Source of the DNA: Clostridia bacterium
GTDB taxonomy: Bacteria > Bacillota > Clostridia > Christensenellales > Borkfalkiaceae
Length of the DNA: 7,488 nt
Reading direction: 5' to 3'
NCBI GenBank assembly: GCA_900767195.1
Contig: CAAFYG010000084.1
Span: 1-7,488, forward strand
The position numbers and the translations under genes are program-made. This document shows, piece after piece, positions 1 through 7,012 of the stretch. Within the stretch, counting starts at the first letter, position 1, and each line of letters starts with the position of its first letter. Under the pieces are notes generated by a model. It had not been told where the DNA came from and did not search any database. It worked only from the letters and a program-made list of their open reading frames with translations.

Positions 1-335
1 TCTTTGCATTTTTGCGCCAGATCGTCGCCGGCGGCCTGGAAGTCCACCGCATTGATAATCAAAAGATCCGCGCCTTTGGTAATGGCCGTATCGATCTGCG
101 TGCTTTGCGTTTGCTGATTGTTCTCCCCGTTATAGAAGGTTACGGTAATGCCTTCCTGTTCGCCGAATTTCGACTGCAACGCGTTGCGTACGGTGGTAAT
201 ATAACTGTCGTCGTACTTATATGCAAACACCGCAATCTGATACCCTTCGTCCTTGCTGCACGCGGCGAGCGCGCCGCATACCCCTGCGCTTACGCAAAGC
301 GCCATAGCTGCCGATACTACACGTTTAAACTTCAT
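1..335 (-). CDS. mglB: MglB-like galactose/glucose-binding lipoprotein, N-terminal part
   Basis: Extracellular binding component of a sugar ABC transporter; only the first 111 codons are in the window and the gene runs off the left edge. The start is fixed by AGGAGG at 343-348, seven bases before the ATG. Residues 1-26 form a lipoprotein signal peptide: basic start, hydrophobic core, and lipobox L23-A-A-C26, so the mature protein should be lipid-anchored on the outer face of the membrane. The mature part begins like E. coli MglB: YKYDD at residues 39-43 (this segment carries a sugar-contacting Asp in MglB), then NNQQTQSTQID, then GADLLIINAVD ending the second beta-alpha unit of a type I periplasmic-binding fold. 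That similarity is recalled, not searched. Permease and ATPase genes (mglC, mglA) are expected outside the window. The gene is separated from the upstream sensor operon by a terminator and probably has its own promoter, which the neighbouring response regulator may control. Confidence 0.85.
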   Translation of the reverse strand, partial: MKFKRVVSAAMALCVSAGVCGALAACSKDEGYQIAVFAYKYDDSYITTVRNALQSKFGEQEGITVTFYNGENNQQTQSTQIDTAITKGADLLIINAVDFQAAGDDLAQKCK

Positions 336-398
336 GATTATTCCTCCTTGCGAGTGATGATTTTGCCGTTTTGGATTTGGCTTTTCTCGCTTACAAAT

Positions 399-477
399 AC
401 ATTTTACAATACTTTTAAAATAAATGGAATAGGTTTTTTTATCGAGTTGTTACGATTTTTTAATATTTGTAAAATGT
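399..477. repeat. 11-base inverted repeat upstream of mglB-like gene
   Basis: ACATTTTACAA at 399-409 is repeated exactly in inverse orientation as TTGTAAAATGT at 467-477, with 57 bases between the arms. The stretch is A+T-rich, so some chance matching is expected, but 11 perfect bases is more than usual. The arm at 399-409 overlaps the candidate -10 box of the mglB-like gene. The pair could be operator half-sites for a regulator that loops DNA. It is too widely spaced to be a terminator. The rest of the 336-551 gap holds no gene I can support. Confidence 0.35.
401..429 (-). promoter_or_regulatory. candidate promoter of the mglB-like gene
   Basis: On the minus strand TAAAAT (406-401) is a fair -10 box. 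The hexamer 17 bases upstream, TTCCAT (429-424), is a poor -35 box. A start near 394 would leave a leader of about 60 bases before the ATG at 335. A good -10 with a poor -35 is common at activator-dependent promoters, which would fit control by the adjacent AraC-type regulator. This is a guess from sequence alone; other A+T-rich hexamers in the same stretch could serve instead. Confidence 0.3.
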
Positions 478-551
478 TTCTGTCTTATTTTTTCCCATTT
501 CTCCTTCGAAATATAACAAATCCGCGATATTTTATGATTTTTTTTCGCAAA

Positions 552-580
552 CAAAAAAACGGCGAAATTTTTTCGCCGCC
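552..580 (-). terminator. rho-independent terminator of the sensor operon
   Basis: Read on the minus strand, an 8-base perfect stem (CGGCGAAA pairing with TTTCGCCG, positions 578-560) with a 3-base A loop is followed directly by seven T residues (559-553). It begins about 30 bases after the stop codon of the binding-protein gene at 608, so it ends the regulator-kinase-lipoprotein transcript and separates it from the mglB-like gene. Confidence 0.88.
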
Positions 581-607
581 TTTTACCTGCATTTTCCGTT
601 GCCTGTT

Positions 608-1585
608 TTATGCAAAGGGAAACAACAATCGATCCACTTTTTCGCTGTACATATTTTCCCGCGTAGCAACCACCGTGTCCACTTTCACCGAATTTTTCTT
701 TTTTAACTTTCCGCTCGCGTAAAGATAGGCGTTCTGCACGCTGTAATACCCCATGGCATAGGGATTTTGCACCACCAAAGCGTCGAGCGCGCCCTTTTCG
801 AGATGCTCGATCGAAGTAACGTTGTTATCGAATCCCACCACGTTTATTTTTTGCTGATTCCCCGTGTTTTCCACCGCCGTTCCCGCGCCTAACGTCGTCC
901 ATTCGTTAAACGCCGCCATCGCGTTGATCGCGGGGAATTTTTCAAGCATTTCTTCTACGCGCAAAGCCGCGTCGGCGGTGTTCGATACAACGTTTTCCGT
1001 TGCTACGATCTCCGCGTTCCCGTCCTCGCGCGCGGCGCTCAGAAACCCGTTCACTCTTTCCGCCCCGTTCCCCGTCTGTTCGTAAGGACTCACGATCCCC
1101 GCCACGATTTTTTCGTTTGTAAGTTCCCTGAGCGCAAAAAACGCGCTTCTTCCGCTCTCGAAATTGTCGATCATAATCTCCGCCGCCGCGCGATCCGATT
1201 TGCTGCCGCTGTCAAACATAATCACATGAATTCCCGCCGCCGCCATTCTGTCTATATACGTGGCGCTGCCTTCATAACTTATGGCGGAAATCGCAACGGC
1301 TGCGGGTTTTTCCGCAATCGCCTTTTCGAAATACGCGTTCTGCTCGCTTTCCGCTTCTTCCGAAGACGGCTCTAAAAAAGTCACTTTAACGTTATACTCC
1401 GCGGCGGCGGCGTCCGCCCCGCTTTTCACGGAACGCCAGAACACCGAATCCGAGCCTTTCGTAATCAGATAAATCCCGGAATCGACGCCGAAATTGCCGC
1501 GGGCGGAACAGCCCGAAGCCGCCCACGGAAAAAACATGCACAAGCCGCAACATACAATCGCCCAAAATTTTCTCCCCGCGCTCAT
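608..1585 (-). CDS. sugar-binding lipoprotein of the sensor operon (Peripla_BP_4 type)
   Basis: A 325-residue type I periplasmic-binding protein of the RbsB/XylF/MglB superfamily. Residues 1-26 form a signal peptide with a hydrophobic stretch and a plausible lipobox A23-S-G-C26, so it is probably an outer-membrane-leaflet lipoprotein. The fold runs from GIYLITKG (38-44) to about residue 295; family-like segments are FDSG at 124-127, ERVNGF at 176-181, VGFDNN at 250-255 and QNPYAMGY at 273-280. The ATG at 1585 is chosen because GGAGG lies 10 bases upstream and because it overlaps the kinase stop codon as ATGA (1585-1582), indicating translational coupling. An in-frame extension upstream lies inside the kinase gene and lacks a signal peptide at its start. 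Being in one transcript with a kinase and an AraC-type regulator, rather than with a permease, suggests a sensory accessory role like XylFII of the Clostridium beijerinckii XylFII-LytS/YesN system. The ligand cannot be read from sequence; the neighbouring mglB-like gene hints at an aldohexose. Confidence 0.85.
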   Translation of the reverse strand: MSAGRKFWAIVCCGLCMFFPWAASGCSARGNFGVDSGIYLITKGSDSVFWRSVKSGADAAAAEYNVKVTFLEPSSEEAESEQNAYFEKAIAEKPAAVAISAISYEGSATYIDRMAAAGIHVIMFDSGSKSDRAAAEIMIDNFESGRSAFFALRELTNEKIVAGIVSPYEQTGNGAERVNGFLSAAREDGNAEIVATENVVSNTADAALRVEEMLEKFPAINAMAAFNEWTTLGAGTAVENTGNQQKINVVGFDNNVTSIEHLEKGALDALVVQNPYAMGYYSVQNAYLYASGKLKKKNSVKVDTVVATRENMYSEKVDRLLFPFA

Positions 1586-3306
1586 TCTTGTTTTTCCTCC
1601 GTTGTTCTCGGCAATCGAAGCGTTATCGTCGTGCCTTCGTCCTCCACGCTGTCCACAAAAACGCCGTACTCTTCGCCGAAGCACATTTTAATACGCAGAT
1701 CCACGTTTTTGATGCCTATCCCCATCGTTTCGCAATTTCCGGCGCGTATTTTCTCTAATTTTTCCGCGCTCATACCGCACCCGTCGTCGGCAACGGTTAA
1801 AATCAAGTCTTTTGCGGACGCTCTCCCTTTCACCGAAATATGCAGTTTCTCGCCCTCGATAATTCCGTGCTTAATCGAATTTTCAATAAACGGCTGCAGA
1901 ATAATTTTATTGCAGCGGCAGGCAAGCGCCTCGGGCGAAATATCCATCGTATAATCGAATTTGCTTTTAAAGCGCATGCTTTGAATTTTCAGATAACTTT
2001 CCGCATGCTCCGCTTCCTTCGCCACGAGTATCAGCTTTTTCCCGCGGGAAATTCCCACGCGGAACAATTTGGCAAGAGCAGACGTCATTTCCGCGGCTTC
2101 GTCCGCTTTTCCCATTTTGCACATCCACACAATGGAATCGAGCGTATTGTATAAAAAGTGCGGATTGATTTGATTTCTCAGAATTTCCAGATGACTTTCA
2201 TGCAATTCGCGCTGTTTTGTTTCCACCTCTCTCAGCAAATCCTGCACCACTTTCACGTTCACGCCGAACGATTCCGAAAGTCCGCTGACTTCTTTAATCG
2301 AACTTTTTTCGGGCTGATACCGATAGCCGTAAATATCTTTTTCAAACGCCGCCATTTCCTTCGACAAGCCTTTAATCGAAACGCTCAGCCGCTCGGAAAG
2401 GACCATTGCGATTCCCCACGAAGCAATCACGGCCGTGCCGCACACCACGGCGATCAGAATAAATTTCTGTTGCGAATACACCGATAAAAGTTCCCGGGGA
2501 TAGCTTACCGTAACAAGTCGCCATTGCGTTTTATCCAGCAACGATACGGTGTACGCCATATCGCCCCGGTAAATCACCCCTTCTTCGTTCAGCGGAACGG
2601 TTTCTTCCGTTTTCGCGCCGGAGGCAATCAGTTTGCGCCTCGGGTGATAAACGTTTCCGCCGGATACGTCTGTAATATAGCAATACCCCCTGTCGCCGAT
2701 TCTCGCATTATCCACCGCTTCCGAAACGGCGAGCATGGTAAGATCCGCAGAAAAGCACACTTTTCCGTACACGCTGTCGCTCACCGAAGAACAAGCCGTA
2801 AACACCCACGGAAACCCGCCCGCAAAAATGTTCTGCACGTGAATCGGCGAAAAATAATACTCGTCCTCTTCCGCCTGCGCGCGATAATCCGAAAGATTTT
2901 TCGAATACGTGCTTTTCAGCTCGCGTTTCGACCAATATCTGAGAATATTCCCGCCTTCATCGTAAACGATGATCGCGTTTATGTTGCGATCGAGTTCCAG
3001 GGCGGAGTTTGCGGCAACGTCGAGCGCGGCGGCGTCCGTTTTCAGTTTCCGTTTCAATATATCGAGCGTTTCGATCGTTTCATCGATTTGCCGCTGCACC
3101 GAAAGCGTAATCTGTTCGGCGGCGCTTTCCACCCCCGTAATCGCCGATCTTGAAAGCAAATCACCGAAGCTCGAAGAAAGCACGGAAGCCATCGCGGCTA
3201 TAATCACAAACGAAAGCGCGCTCATCACGATGGCAATGAGTGCCGCAAACGATATTTTTTTGCGGGGCTTTTCAGCCTTTATTTTTTTTTCGCCGTTCTT
3301 TTTCAT
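1582..3306 (-). CDS. membrane sensor histidine kinase, LytS/YesM type
   Basis: A 574-residue kinase that should autophosphorylate and pass phosphate to the regulator encoded just upstream. After a basic N-terminus (residues 1-18) comes a membrane helix at about 19-44, an extracellular sensor region at about 46-278 that looks like a double-Cache domain (PWVFTACSSV near 166-175, GDRGYCYI near 204-211), and a second membrane helix at about 282-303, then a HAMP-like linker. The His_kinase segment has NPHFLYN at 381-387 with H383 as the likely phosphorylated residue. The ATP-binding domain shows the N-box QPFIENSIKHG (471-481), the G1 box DDGCGM (507-512) and G2 GIGIKNV (529-535), so it looks active. 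The start ATG at 3306 overlaps the regulator stop codon as ATGA, and the stop overlaps the lipoprotein start in the same way. A kinase with its own Cache domain next to a binding protein may integrate direct and protein-mediated sensing. Confidence 0.93.
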   Translation of the reverse strand: MKKNGEKKIKAEKPRKKISFAALIAIVMSALSFVIIAAMASVLSSSFGDLLSRSAITGVESAAEQITLSVQRQIDETIETLDILKRKLKTDAAALDVAANSALELDRNINAIIVYDEGGNILRYWSKRELKSTYSKNLSDYRAQAEEDEYYFSPIHVQNIFAGGFPWVFTACSSVSDSVYGKVCFSADLTMLAVSEAVDNARIGDRGYCYITDVSGGNVYHPRRKLIASGAKTEETVPLNEEGVIYRGDMAYTVSLLDKTQWRLVTVSYPRELLSVYSQQKFILIAVVCGTAVIASWGIAMVLSERLSVSIKGLSKEMAAFEKDIYGYRYQPEKSSIKEVSGLSESFGVNVKVVQDLLREVETKQRELHESHLEILRNQINPHFLYNTLDSIVWMCKMGKADEAAEMTSALAKLFRVGISRGKKLILVAKEAEHAESYLKIQSMRFKSKFDYTMDISPEALACRCNKIILQPFIENSIKHGIIEGEKLHISVKGRASAKDLILTVADDGCGMSAEKLEKIRAGNCETMGIGIKNVDLRIKMCFGEEYGVFVDSVEDEGTTITLRLPRTTEEKQE

Positions 3307-4943
3307 TCGCCTGCATCCTCTCCGCCCGCCGCGCGCATTTTTGCGGGTGAAACGCCGTAGTACTTTTTAAATCCGTACGAAAAATAGTGTTGATCCAGAT
3401 AGCCGCATCTTTCGCAGATTTCGGAAATTTTCATATTCGAGCCGAGCAAAAGCTCTTTCGCTTTTTCCATTCTCTTTTCTGTAAGCAGGCTCACAAACGA
3501 CGCTCCGCACGATTTACTTACGAGCGAACTTAAATACGGCACGGAACAGCACAGCTCGTCCGAAAGAGAACTTAAAGTAAGCTCCGCGTCAAAAAAGCGC
3601 GAATTGATCGCTTCTTTTGCCTTGTCGATCAGCTGCGAAGCAGAAGTTTTCCGCTGTTCTTCCAGATACTTTTTCGCTTTCAGACACACTTCTGAAATTC
3701 CGTTCTTCATGCGATCTGCGCCGTAAACGCGAAATTCCTCCGCAAACGCGCCGGCGGAAAACAAATCGGCAGGCGGCGCTTGATCGGTAACCGATTTTAC
3801 GGCTCTGTATACGGCCATCACCAGATTCGCCGTCAGTCCGCCCATATCTATTCTTTTCTCTTCCGCTTTTGCCGAAACGGAAGCAAGATATTCGCAGATT
3901 TGTTCTTCCGTACCCGTTTTTAAAAGTTGTTCCAGCTTCGCTCCGAATCGATCGGCAAAATCGTCGTCGCGGCTGTTCTTCGTTTTTTCCACGTCGTTTG
4001 CGTAAAGCATTTCGCCCGTCGTATCCGTTTCTTCGTTTCCGTCGTTTCCGAGCAAACTGTCCAGCGCCACTCTCGCCTCTTTATACCCGCGCCGCACATG
4101 CTTTAAAGAAGTAAACGGCGCGCTGATTCCGCAATACGCCTTATATTTCAGATACTTCGCAAAAAGCTCCAGCGTTTCCCGCACGGCGGCGGCATACTCG
4201 TTTTTTTTCTCTTTTTTTACAAGGACCAACGTAGCAATCGCCCCGTCTGCAAGCGCAATGCTTTGCGCTTGAAAACTTTTTTTCATCACGCCGTCTATGA
4301 GCCGGGCGATACGATCGTTGTCCTCTTCCCCCTGATTTCCGGCTTTGTTTCCGCCCGTGCTTTTCCCTATCCCCGTAGCCATCACGTACATTTCGCAAGA
4401 CGGATCGTCGCAACAAAGCCCCATATCTTCCGCCAGTTTTTCCCTTGTTCCGGCGTCCGCGTCCGCGCCGTCGAACACAAGTTTCATAAAAGCAAGCTCC
4501 CCGGCAAGACGGGTACGTTCCTTTCTGTCGTCCGTCTCTCCGTGTCCCGTCCACTCCGCAAAGTTTCTGTCCATTCGCGCCTTGATTTTCACAAGCTCCG
4601 CGGTAAGATCTTCGGGCGTGATCGGTTTGAGCAAATACCCGACAACGTTGTATTCGAGCGCGCGTCTCGCGTATTCGAAATCATCATAGCCGGTAAGAAA
4701 CGCAATCGTCGCCGAAGGCCTTACGTCGCGAACGGCCGCGGCAAATTCAAGCCCCGTCATATACGGCATCTTTATATCCGATAAAATAAGATCGGGGCTT
4801 AATCTTTCCGTCAGTTCCAGCGCCTCGAATCCGTTGCTCGCCTGCCCCACGAGTTCAAAGCCCGCCGCTTTAAAATCCACAAGTTCGGCAATCGACGTTC
4901 TTATTTCTTCTTCGTCATCCACAAGTAACAATGTGTAGCTCAT
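3303..4943 (-). CDS. AraC-type response regulator, YesN type
   Basis: A 546-residue transcription factor, partner of the kinase encoded after it. The receiver domain spans about residues 1-122: acidic pocket D9/D10, phosphoacceptor D56 in SDIKMP (55-60), T84 in FLTGYDD, and K106 in LLKP, all standard. Residues about 130-430 form the less conserved middle region usual for YesN-like regulators. The AraC/XylS DNA-binding domain is at about 436-537, with two helix-turn-helix units (around LSSLSDELCCSVPYLSSLV and MKISEICERCGYLDQHYFS) and the ending YYGVSPAKMR typical of the family. The ATG at 4943 is preceded by GGAGAG at 4954-4949 with a 5-base gap and puts LLLVDDE right at the N-terminus; an ATG at 4994 would add 17 residues without a good ribosome binding site. 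First gene of its operon. Its likely targets are its own promoter and the mglB-like transporter; this is inference from position. Confidence 0.94.
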   Translation of the reverse strand: MSYTLLLVDDEEEIRTSIAELVDFKAAGFELVGQASNGFEALELTERLSPDLILSDIKMPYMTGLEFAAAVRDVRPSATIAFLTGYDDFEYARRALEYNVVGYLLKPITPEDLTAELVKIKARMDRNFAEWTGHGETDDRKERTRLAGELAFMKLVFDGADADAGTREKLAEDMGLCCDDPSCEMYVMATGIGKSTGGNKAGNQGEEDNDRIARLIDGVMKKSFQAQSIALADGAIATLVLVKKEKKNEYAAAVRETLELFAKYLKYKAYCGISAPFTSLKHVRRGYKEARVALDSLLGNDGNEETDTTGEMLYANDVEKTKNSRDDDFADRFGAKLEQLLKTGTEEQICEYLASVSAKAEEKRIDMGGLTANLVMAVYRAVKSVTDQAPPADLFSAGAFAEEFRVYGADRMKNGISEVCLKAKKYLEEQRKTSASQLIDKAKEAINSRFFDAELTLSSLSDELCCSVPYLSSLVSKSCGASFVSLLTEKRMEKAKELLLGSNMKISEICERCGYLDQHYFSYGFKKYYGVSPAKMRAAGGEDAGE

Positions 4944-5016
4944 CTGTTCTCTCCGCAATCGGAAAACATCCGCTTTTTCGGCAGCGGACGTCATCGCCCT
5001 TCATATCATTGATAAT

Positions 5017-5045
5017 ATTATAACAGATTTTATTCAAAAAATCAA
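5017..5045 (-). promoter_or_regulatory. sigma-A-type promoter of the regulator-kinase-lipoprotein operon
   Basis: On the minus strand TTGATT (5045-5040) and TATAAT (5022-5017) are 17 bases apart, and TGT directly before the -10 gives an extended -10 (TGnTATAAT). Transcription would begin near 5010, leaving a leader of about 67 bases before the regulator ATG at 4943. The match to consensus is good enough for substantial basal activity. Confidence 0.8.
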
Positions 5046-5088
5046 TAGCAAATCTAAAAAAACGGCAAATAATCATCGCCAAAATACG

Positions 5089-5138
5089 AGTTTGCACAAA
5101 AAATCGTAAGTTTGCACGCAAGAGTGCAAAGTTTGCAC
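5089..5138. promoter_or_regulatory. three AGTTTGCAC boxes with helical phasing, likely operator
   Basis: AGTTTGCAC occurs at 5089-5097, 5109-5117 and 5130-5138 in the same orientation, spaced 20 and 21 bases, that is two helical turns, so all face the same side of the DNA. A fourth, inverted copy GTGCAAA at 5124-5130 pairs with the last box to make a near-palindrome with a one-base centre. The boxes sit about 80 to 125 bases upstream of the predicted start of the regulator operon. AraC-family dimers bind direct repeats about 21 bases apart, so autoregulation by the neighbouring response regulator is the first guess. A different regulator, for instance one recognising the palindrome, is possible. 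The same box is not visible upstream of the mglB-like gene. Confidence 0.6.
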
Positions 5139-5192
5139 AAGCAAAAATTCGCAGTTCCGAGCATTCTTGCAATAAATATTTTGCTTAAATAA

Positions 5193-5220
5193 CAAAAAAG
5201 CCGAAGATTTTCTCTTCGAC
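5193..5220 (-). terminator. rho-independent terminator after the rlmD remnant
   Basis: Read on the minus strand, an 8-base stem (GTCGAAGA with TCTTCGGC, one T-G pair; 5220-5213 and 5207-5200) with a 5-base loop is followed by six T residues (5199-5194). The hairpin starts one base after the TAA at 5224-5222 that closes the rlmD-like remnant. It would stop transcription coming from the recombinase genes before it enters the sensor operon. Confidence 0.82.
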
Positions 5221-5221
5221 C

Positions 5222-5369
5222 TTACATGTTTTTATATGTCGTCTTTTCCTGCGGTTTTCTTTTTTCCGCTCGTTCCGCTATTGCCGTTTTATCAGGCAAG
5301 GTGTTGTCAAAATCGATTTTCGCTTCAAGATGAGAATCGGGTTATTTGCGGGACAATACTACCAACGTC
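5222..5369 (-). pseudogene. rlmD: 3' remnant of an RlmD/RumA-type rRNA methyltransferase gene
   Basis: The minus strand stays open past the recombinase stop (5344-5342) in the same frame for 39 more codons, to TAA at 5224-5222. The readthrough includes PDSHLEAKIDF and, further on, AERAEKRKPQEKTTYK. Joined to the preceding ETLVVLSRK, this resembles, from memory, the C-terminal part of many clostridial 23S rRNA (uracil-1939-C5) methyltransferases (pattern VETVVLLSRKKPDxxI...KAExxKPKEKxTYK). In that reading the recombinase stop replaces a lysine codon between SRK and PDS. The usual family continues for several dozen residues beyond TYK, but here it ends at YKNM with a terminator one base later, so either this host has a short form or the end has been lost. 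The methyltransferase domain itself is absent here; if the gene was split by insertion, its 5' part should lie beyond the far end of the element, outside the window. Confidence 0.6.
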
Positions 5370-7012
5370 TCGACGTTGGTCTGTTTATCCAAAAAGATTT
5401 CGTTCACTTCTTGCCCGTCTTTATACACGGGAAAGTTGAATTTCATCGATTTTAAGGGCGTATCGCTTTCCCCTTCGGGATAAATCTGAATTTCTTTAAC
5501 CAAAGTCGCAATCAACTCTTTCTTTTCCTCATCACTGATTATATCATATAATTCCCCGAAGTGTTGCAAAATTTTATAAATATTTTCCATCGTGATGAAT
5601 TCCGCTTCCACCGACTTTCTTCTAAGTTTTGCATCTTCGACTTTTTCTTCGATTTCCACAATCGTGTCGTATAAAGCGTCAAGCCTTAAAGTCATATCGT
5701 GCAATTTCCTTTCACGGTGCGCAGTCTCTATCGGCAACGAGTCGATTTCACGCTCTAACCTCGCTTTATTTAATTCCACCTCTTTCAGCTTGCTTTCATA
5801 GTTTCTTATTTCGGTGTCGATTTTCGTGGTATCTACTTGTAGTCCTATCTTCTTTTTTATCTCGACGGCAAAGTGTTCATCTTGCACCAATTCCTTGATA
5901 AACTCTATAACAAGCGGCTCGATATCCGTCTTTTTAAGGTTCGCGCTATAATCACAGTAATGCCCGCGCTCTTGCTTGTTGCGACTGCAAGCATAATACA
6001 TAACTTCTTTATATGTTCCGTCCTTTTTCGTCCATCTTATTCTATTGGCATACATACTGCTTCCACATTTAGGACATTTCAATATGCCCGTGAGTAAATA
6101 CGCTCGATCCTGTCCCGATTTAGATGCAAATTTAACTCCGGTATTAATTCTTTTTGAATGAGCCTTTTCCCAAATTTCTTCACTCACTATTGCTTCGTGC
6201 TGCCCTTCAGTAATAGAAAAATCTTTTTTCGCAACAATCCGATATTCATTTTTCTTCCCCTTTACTTTTTCGCGCATTCTTCTTCCGTATGCAATCTTAC
6301 CGCAATAAACGGGATTGTCTAATAAGATTTGTATAAATCGCCCACTAAATATCGTAACGTCGCTTTCTTTTCTCTTTTTCTTTGTTATGCCTTGCAAATT
6401 AAGATATTTGGCTATACCCGTATATCCGATTTTTGTCGTAGTGTACATTTCAAAAACCATTTTGACGATTTTAGCCTCGTCTTCTTTTATTTGTAAAACG
6501 CCGTCTTTAATCATATAACCGTACGGAGGCGGTCCGCCGTTCCACTTTCCTTGGCGAGCCTTTTCCCTACGACCGTTCATCGTTTGCTCCAATATATTTT
6601 CACGCTCTATCTCTGCCACGGCGGATAATACAGAAATCAATAATTTCCCACTTGTTTGAGACGAATCAATTCCTTCTTCGATACAGATTAAATTTACATC
6701 ATAAGTTTGCAATAAAGCCAAAGAATTTAATATGTCAGCGGCATTCCGTCCAAATCTCGAAAGTTTGTATACAAGGACATAATCGACATCCAGTCCGTTT
6801 TCCACATCTGACAATAATTTTTTAAATGCCGGTCGCCCCTCAATTGATTTTCCTGATTTACCCGCATCCTCATATATGTCAACAACTGTCATTTCCTCTC
6901 TTTCGGCAAACCGTTTCAGCCCATTCTTTTGCGCATCAAGACTGTATCCGTCAACCTGTATTTCCGTACTTACACGTGAATATAATAAGCATCTTTTACC
7001 TTCGCGATTCAT
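5342..7012 (-). CDS. large serine recombinase (integrase/excisionase)
   Basis: A 556-residue site-specific recombinase that should integrate and excise the element. The catalytic resolvase domain is at about residues 6-150: YSRVST with nucleophile S15 and R13, the KLSRFGRN motif (83-90) with R86 and R89, and SAVAEIERENI (130-140) at the start of the long helix. A Recombinase domain follows at about 160-285, with GGPPPYGY (159-166) and LLDNPVYCGKIAYG (230-243). The zinc ribbon has C313, C316, C342 and C353, and a charged coiled coil covers about 396-470. Everything needed for activity is present. ATG at 7012 is chosen because AAGGAGG lies at 7025-7019, six bases upstream; a TTG at 7036 would add eight residues without support. 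The last residues, VETLVVLSRK, are encoded across the attachment-site palindrome and appear to come from the host rlmD gene. The start overlaps the 49-residue upstream gene. The base composition looks lower in G+C than the sensor operon (one 60-base line has 17 G+C), supporting foreign origin. Confidence 0.95.
   Translation of the reverse strand: MNREGKRCLLYSRVSTEIQVDGYSLDAQKNGLKRFAEREEMTVVDIYEDAGKSGKSIEGRPAFKKLLSDVENGLDVDYVLVYKLSRFGRNAADILNSLALLQTYDVNLICIEEGIDSSQTSGKLLISVLSAVAEIERENILEQTMNGRREKARQGKWNGGPPPYGYMIKDGVLQIKEDEAKIVKMVFEMYTTTKIGYTGIAKYLNLQGITKKKRKESDVTIFSGRFIQILLDNPVYCGKIAYGRRMREKVKGKKNEYRIVAKKDFSITEGQHEAIVSEEIWEKAHSKRINTGVKFASKSGQDRAYLLTGILKCPKCGSSMYANRIRWTKKDGTYKEVMYYACSRNKQERGHYCDYSANLKKTDIEPLVIEFIKELVQDEHFAVEIKKKIGLQVDTTKIDTEIRNYESKLKEVELNKARLEREIDSLPIETAHRERKLHDMTLRLDALYDTIVEIEEKVEDAKLRRKSVEAEFITMENIYKILQHFGELYDIISDEEKKELIATLVKEIQIYPEGESDTPLKSMKFNFPVYKDGQEVNEIFLDKQTNVETLVVLSRK
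5351..5390. other. candidate serine-integrase attachment site (element end)
   Basis: Two perfect 9-base arms, ACCAACGTC (5361-5369) and GACGTTGGT (5372-5380), flank a non-palindromic dinucleotide at 5370-5371, TC on the plus strand and GA on the coding strand. Outward, five more of ten position pairs match, making an imperfect 40-base inverted repeat. Large serine integrases recombine at imperfect palindromes of this size and cut around a 2-base centre; GA is the centre reported for the clostridial TndX and TnpX recombinases. The site lies within the last 17 codons of the recombinase gene, at codon E548, just where its sequence begins to look like RlmD. This is one half of the pair (attL or attR); the other lies outside the window. 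Confidence 0.62.

Noticed and set aside
455..498. 12-codon minus-strand frame starting ATGGGAAAA after GAAGGAG
   Set aside because: A ribosome binding site and ATG are present, but the peptide is very short, lysine-rich and without recognisable features; most likely chance in A+T-rich DNA.
12..722. Long plus-strand open frame of about 236 codons
   Set aside because: It runs antisense through the mglB-like gene, its promoter gap, the terminator and the end of the lipoprotein gene; the product resembles nothing and becomes Phe-rich over A+T-rich intergenic DNA.
2524..3153. Plus-strand open frame of 209 codons
   Set aside because: Antisense to the well-supported histidine kinase sensor region, His/Arg/Phe-rich translation typical of a shadow frame.
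4263..4784. Plus-strand open frame of 173 codons, and a minus-strand one at 4141-4554
   Set aside because: Both lie inside the response regulator gene in other frames; low-complexity Arg-rich products with no recognisable motif.
4944..4994. Extended N-terminus for the response regulator from ATG 4994
   Set aside because: No proper ribosome binding site, and the receiver domain begins normally at the ATG at 4943, which has GGAGAG five bases upstream.
5089..5138. CRISPR array or replication iterons
   Set aside because: Units are only 9 bases with 11-12 base spacers and three copies, too short for CRISPR, and no replication initiator gene is nearby; an operator fits better.
4915..5172. Minus-strand open frame of 85 codons spanning the regulator start
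   Set aside because: It overlaps the regulator start in another frame and would cover the promoter and the repeat boxes; no ribosome binding site or protein similarity.
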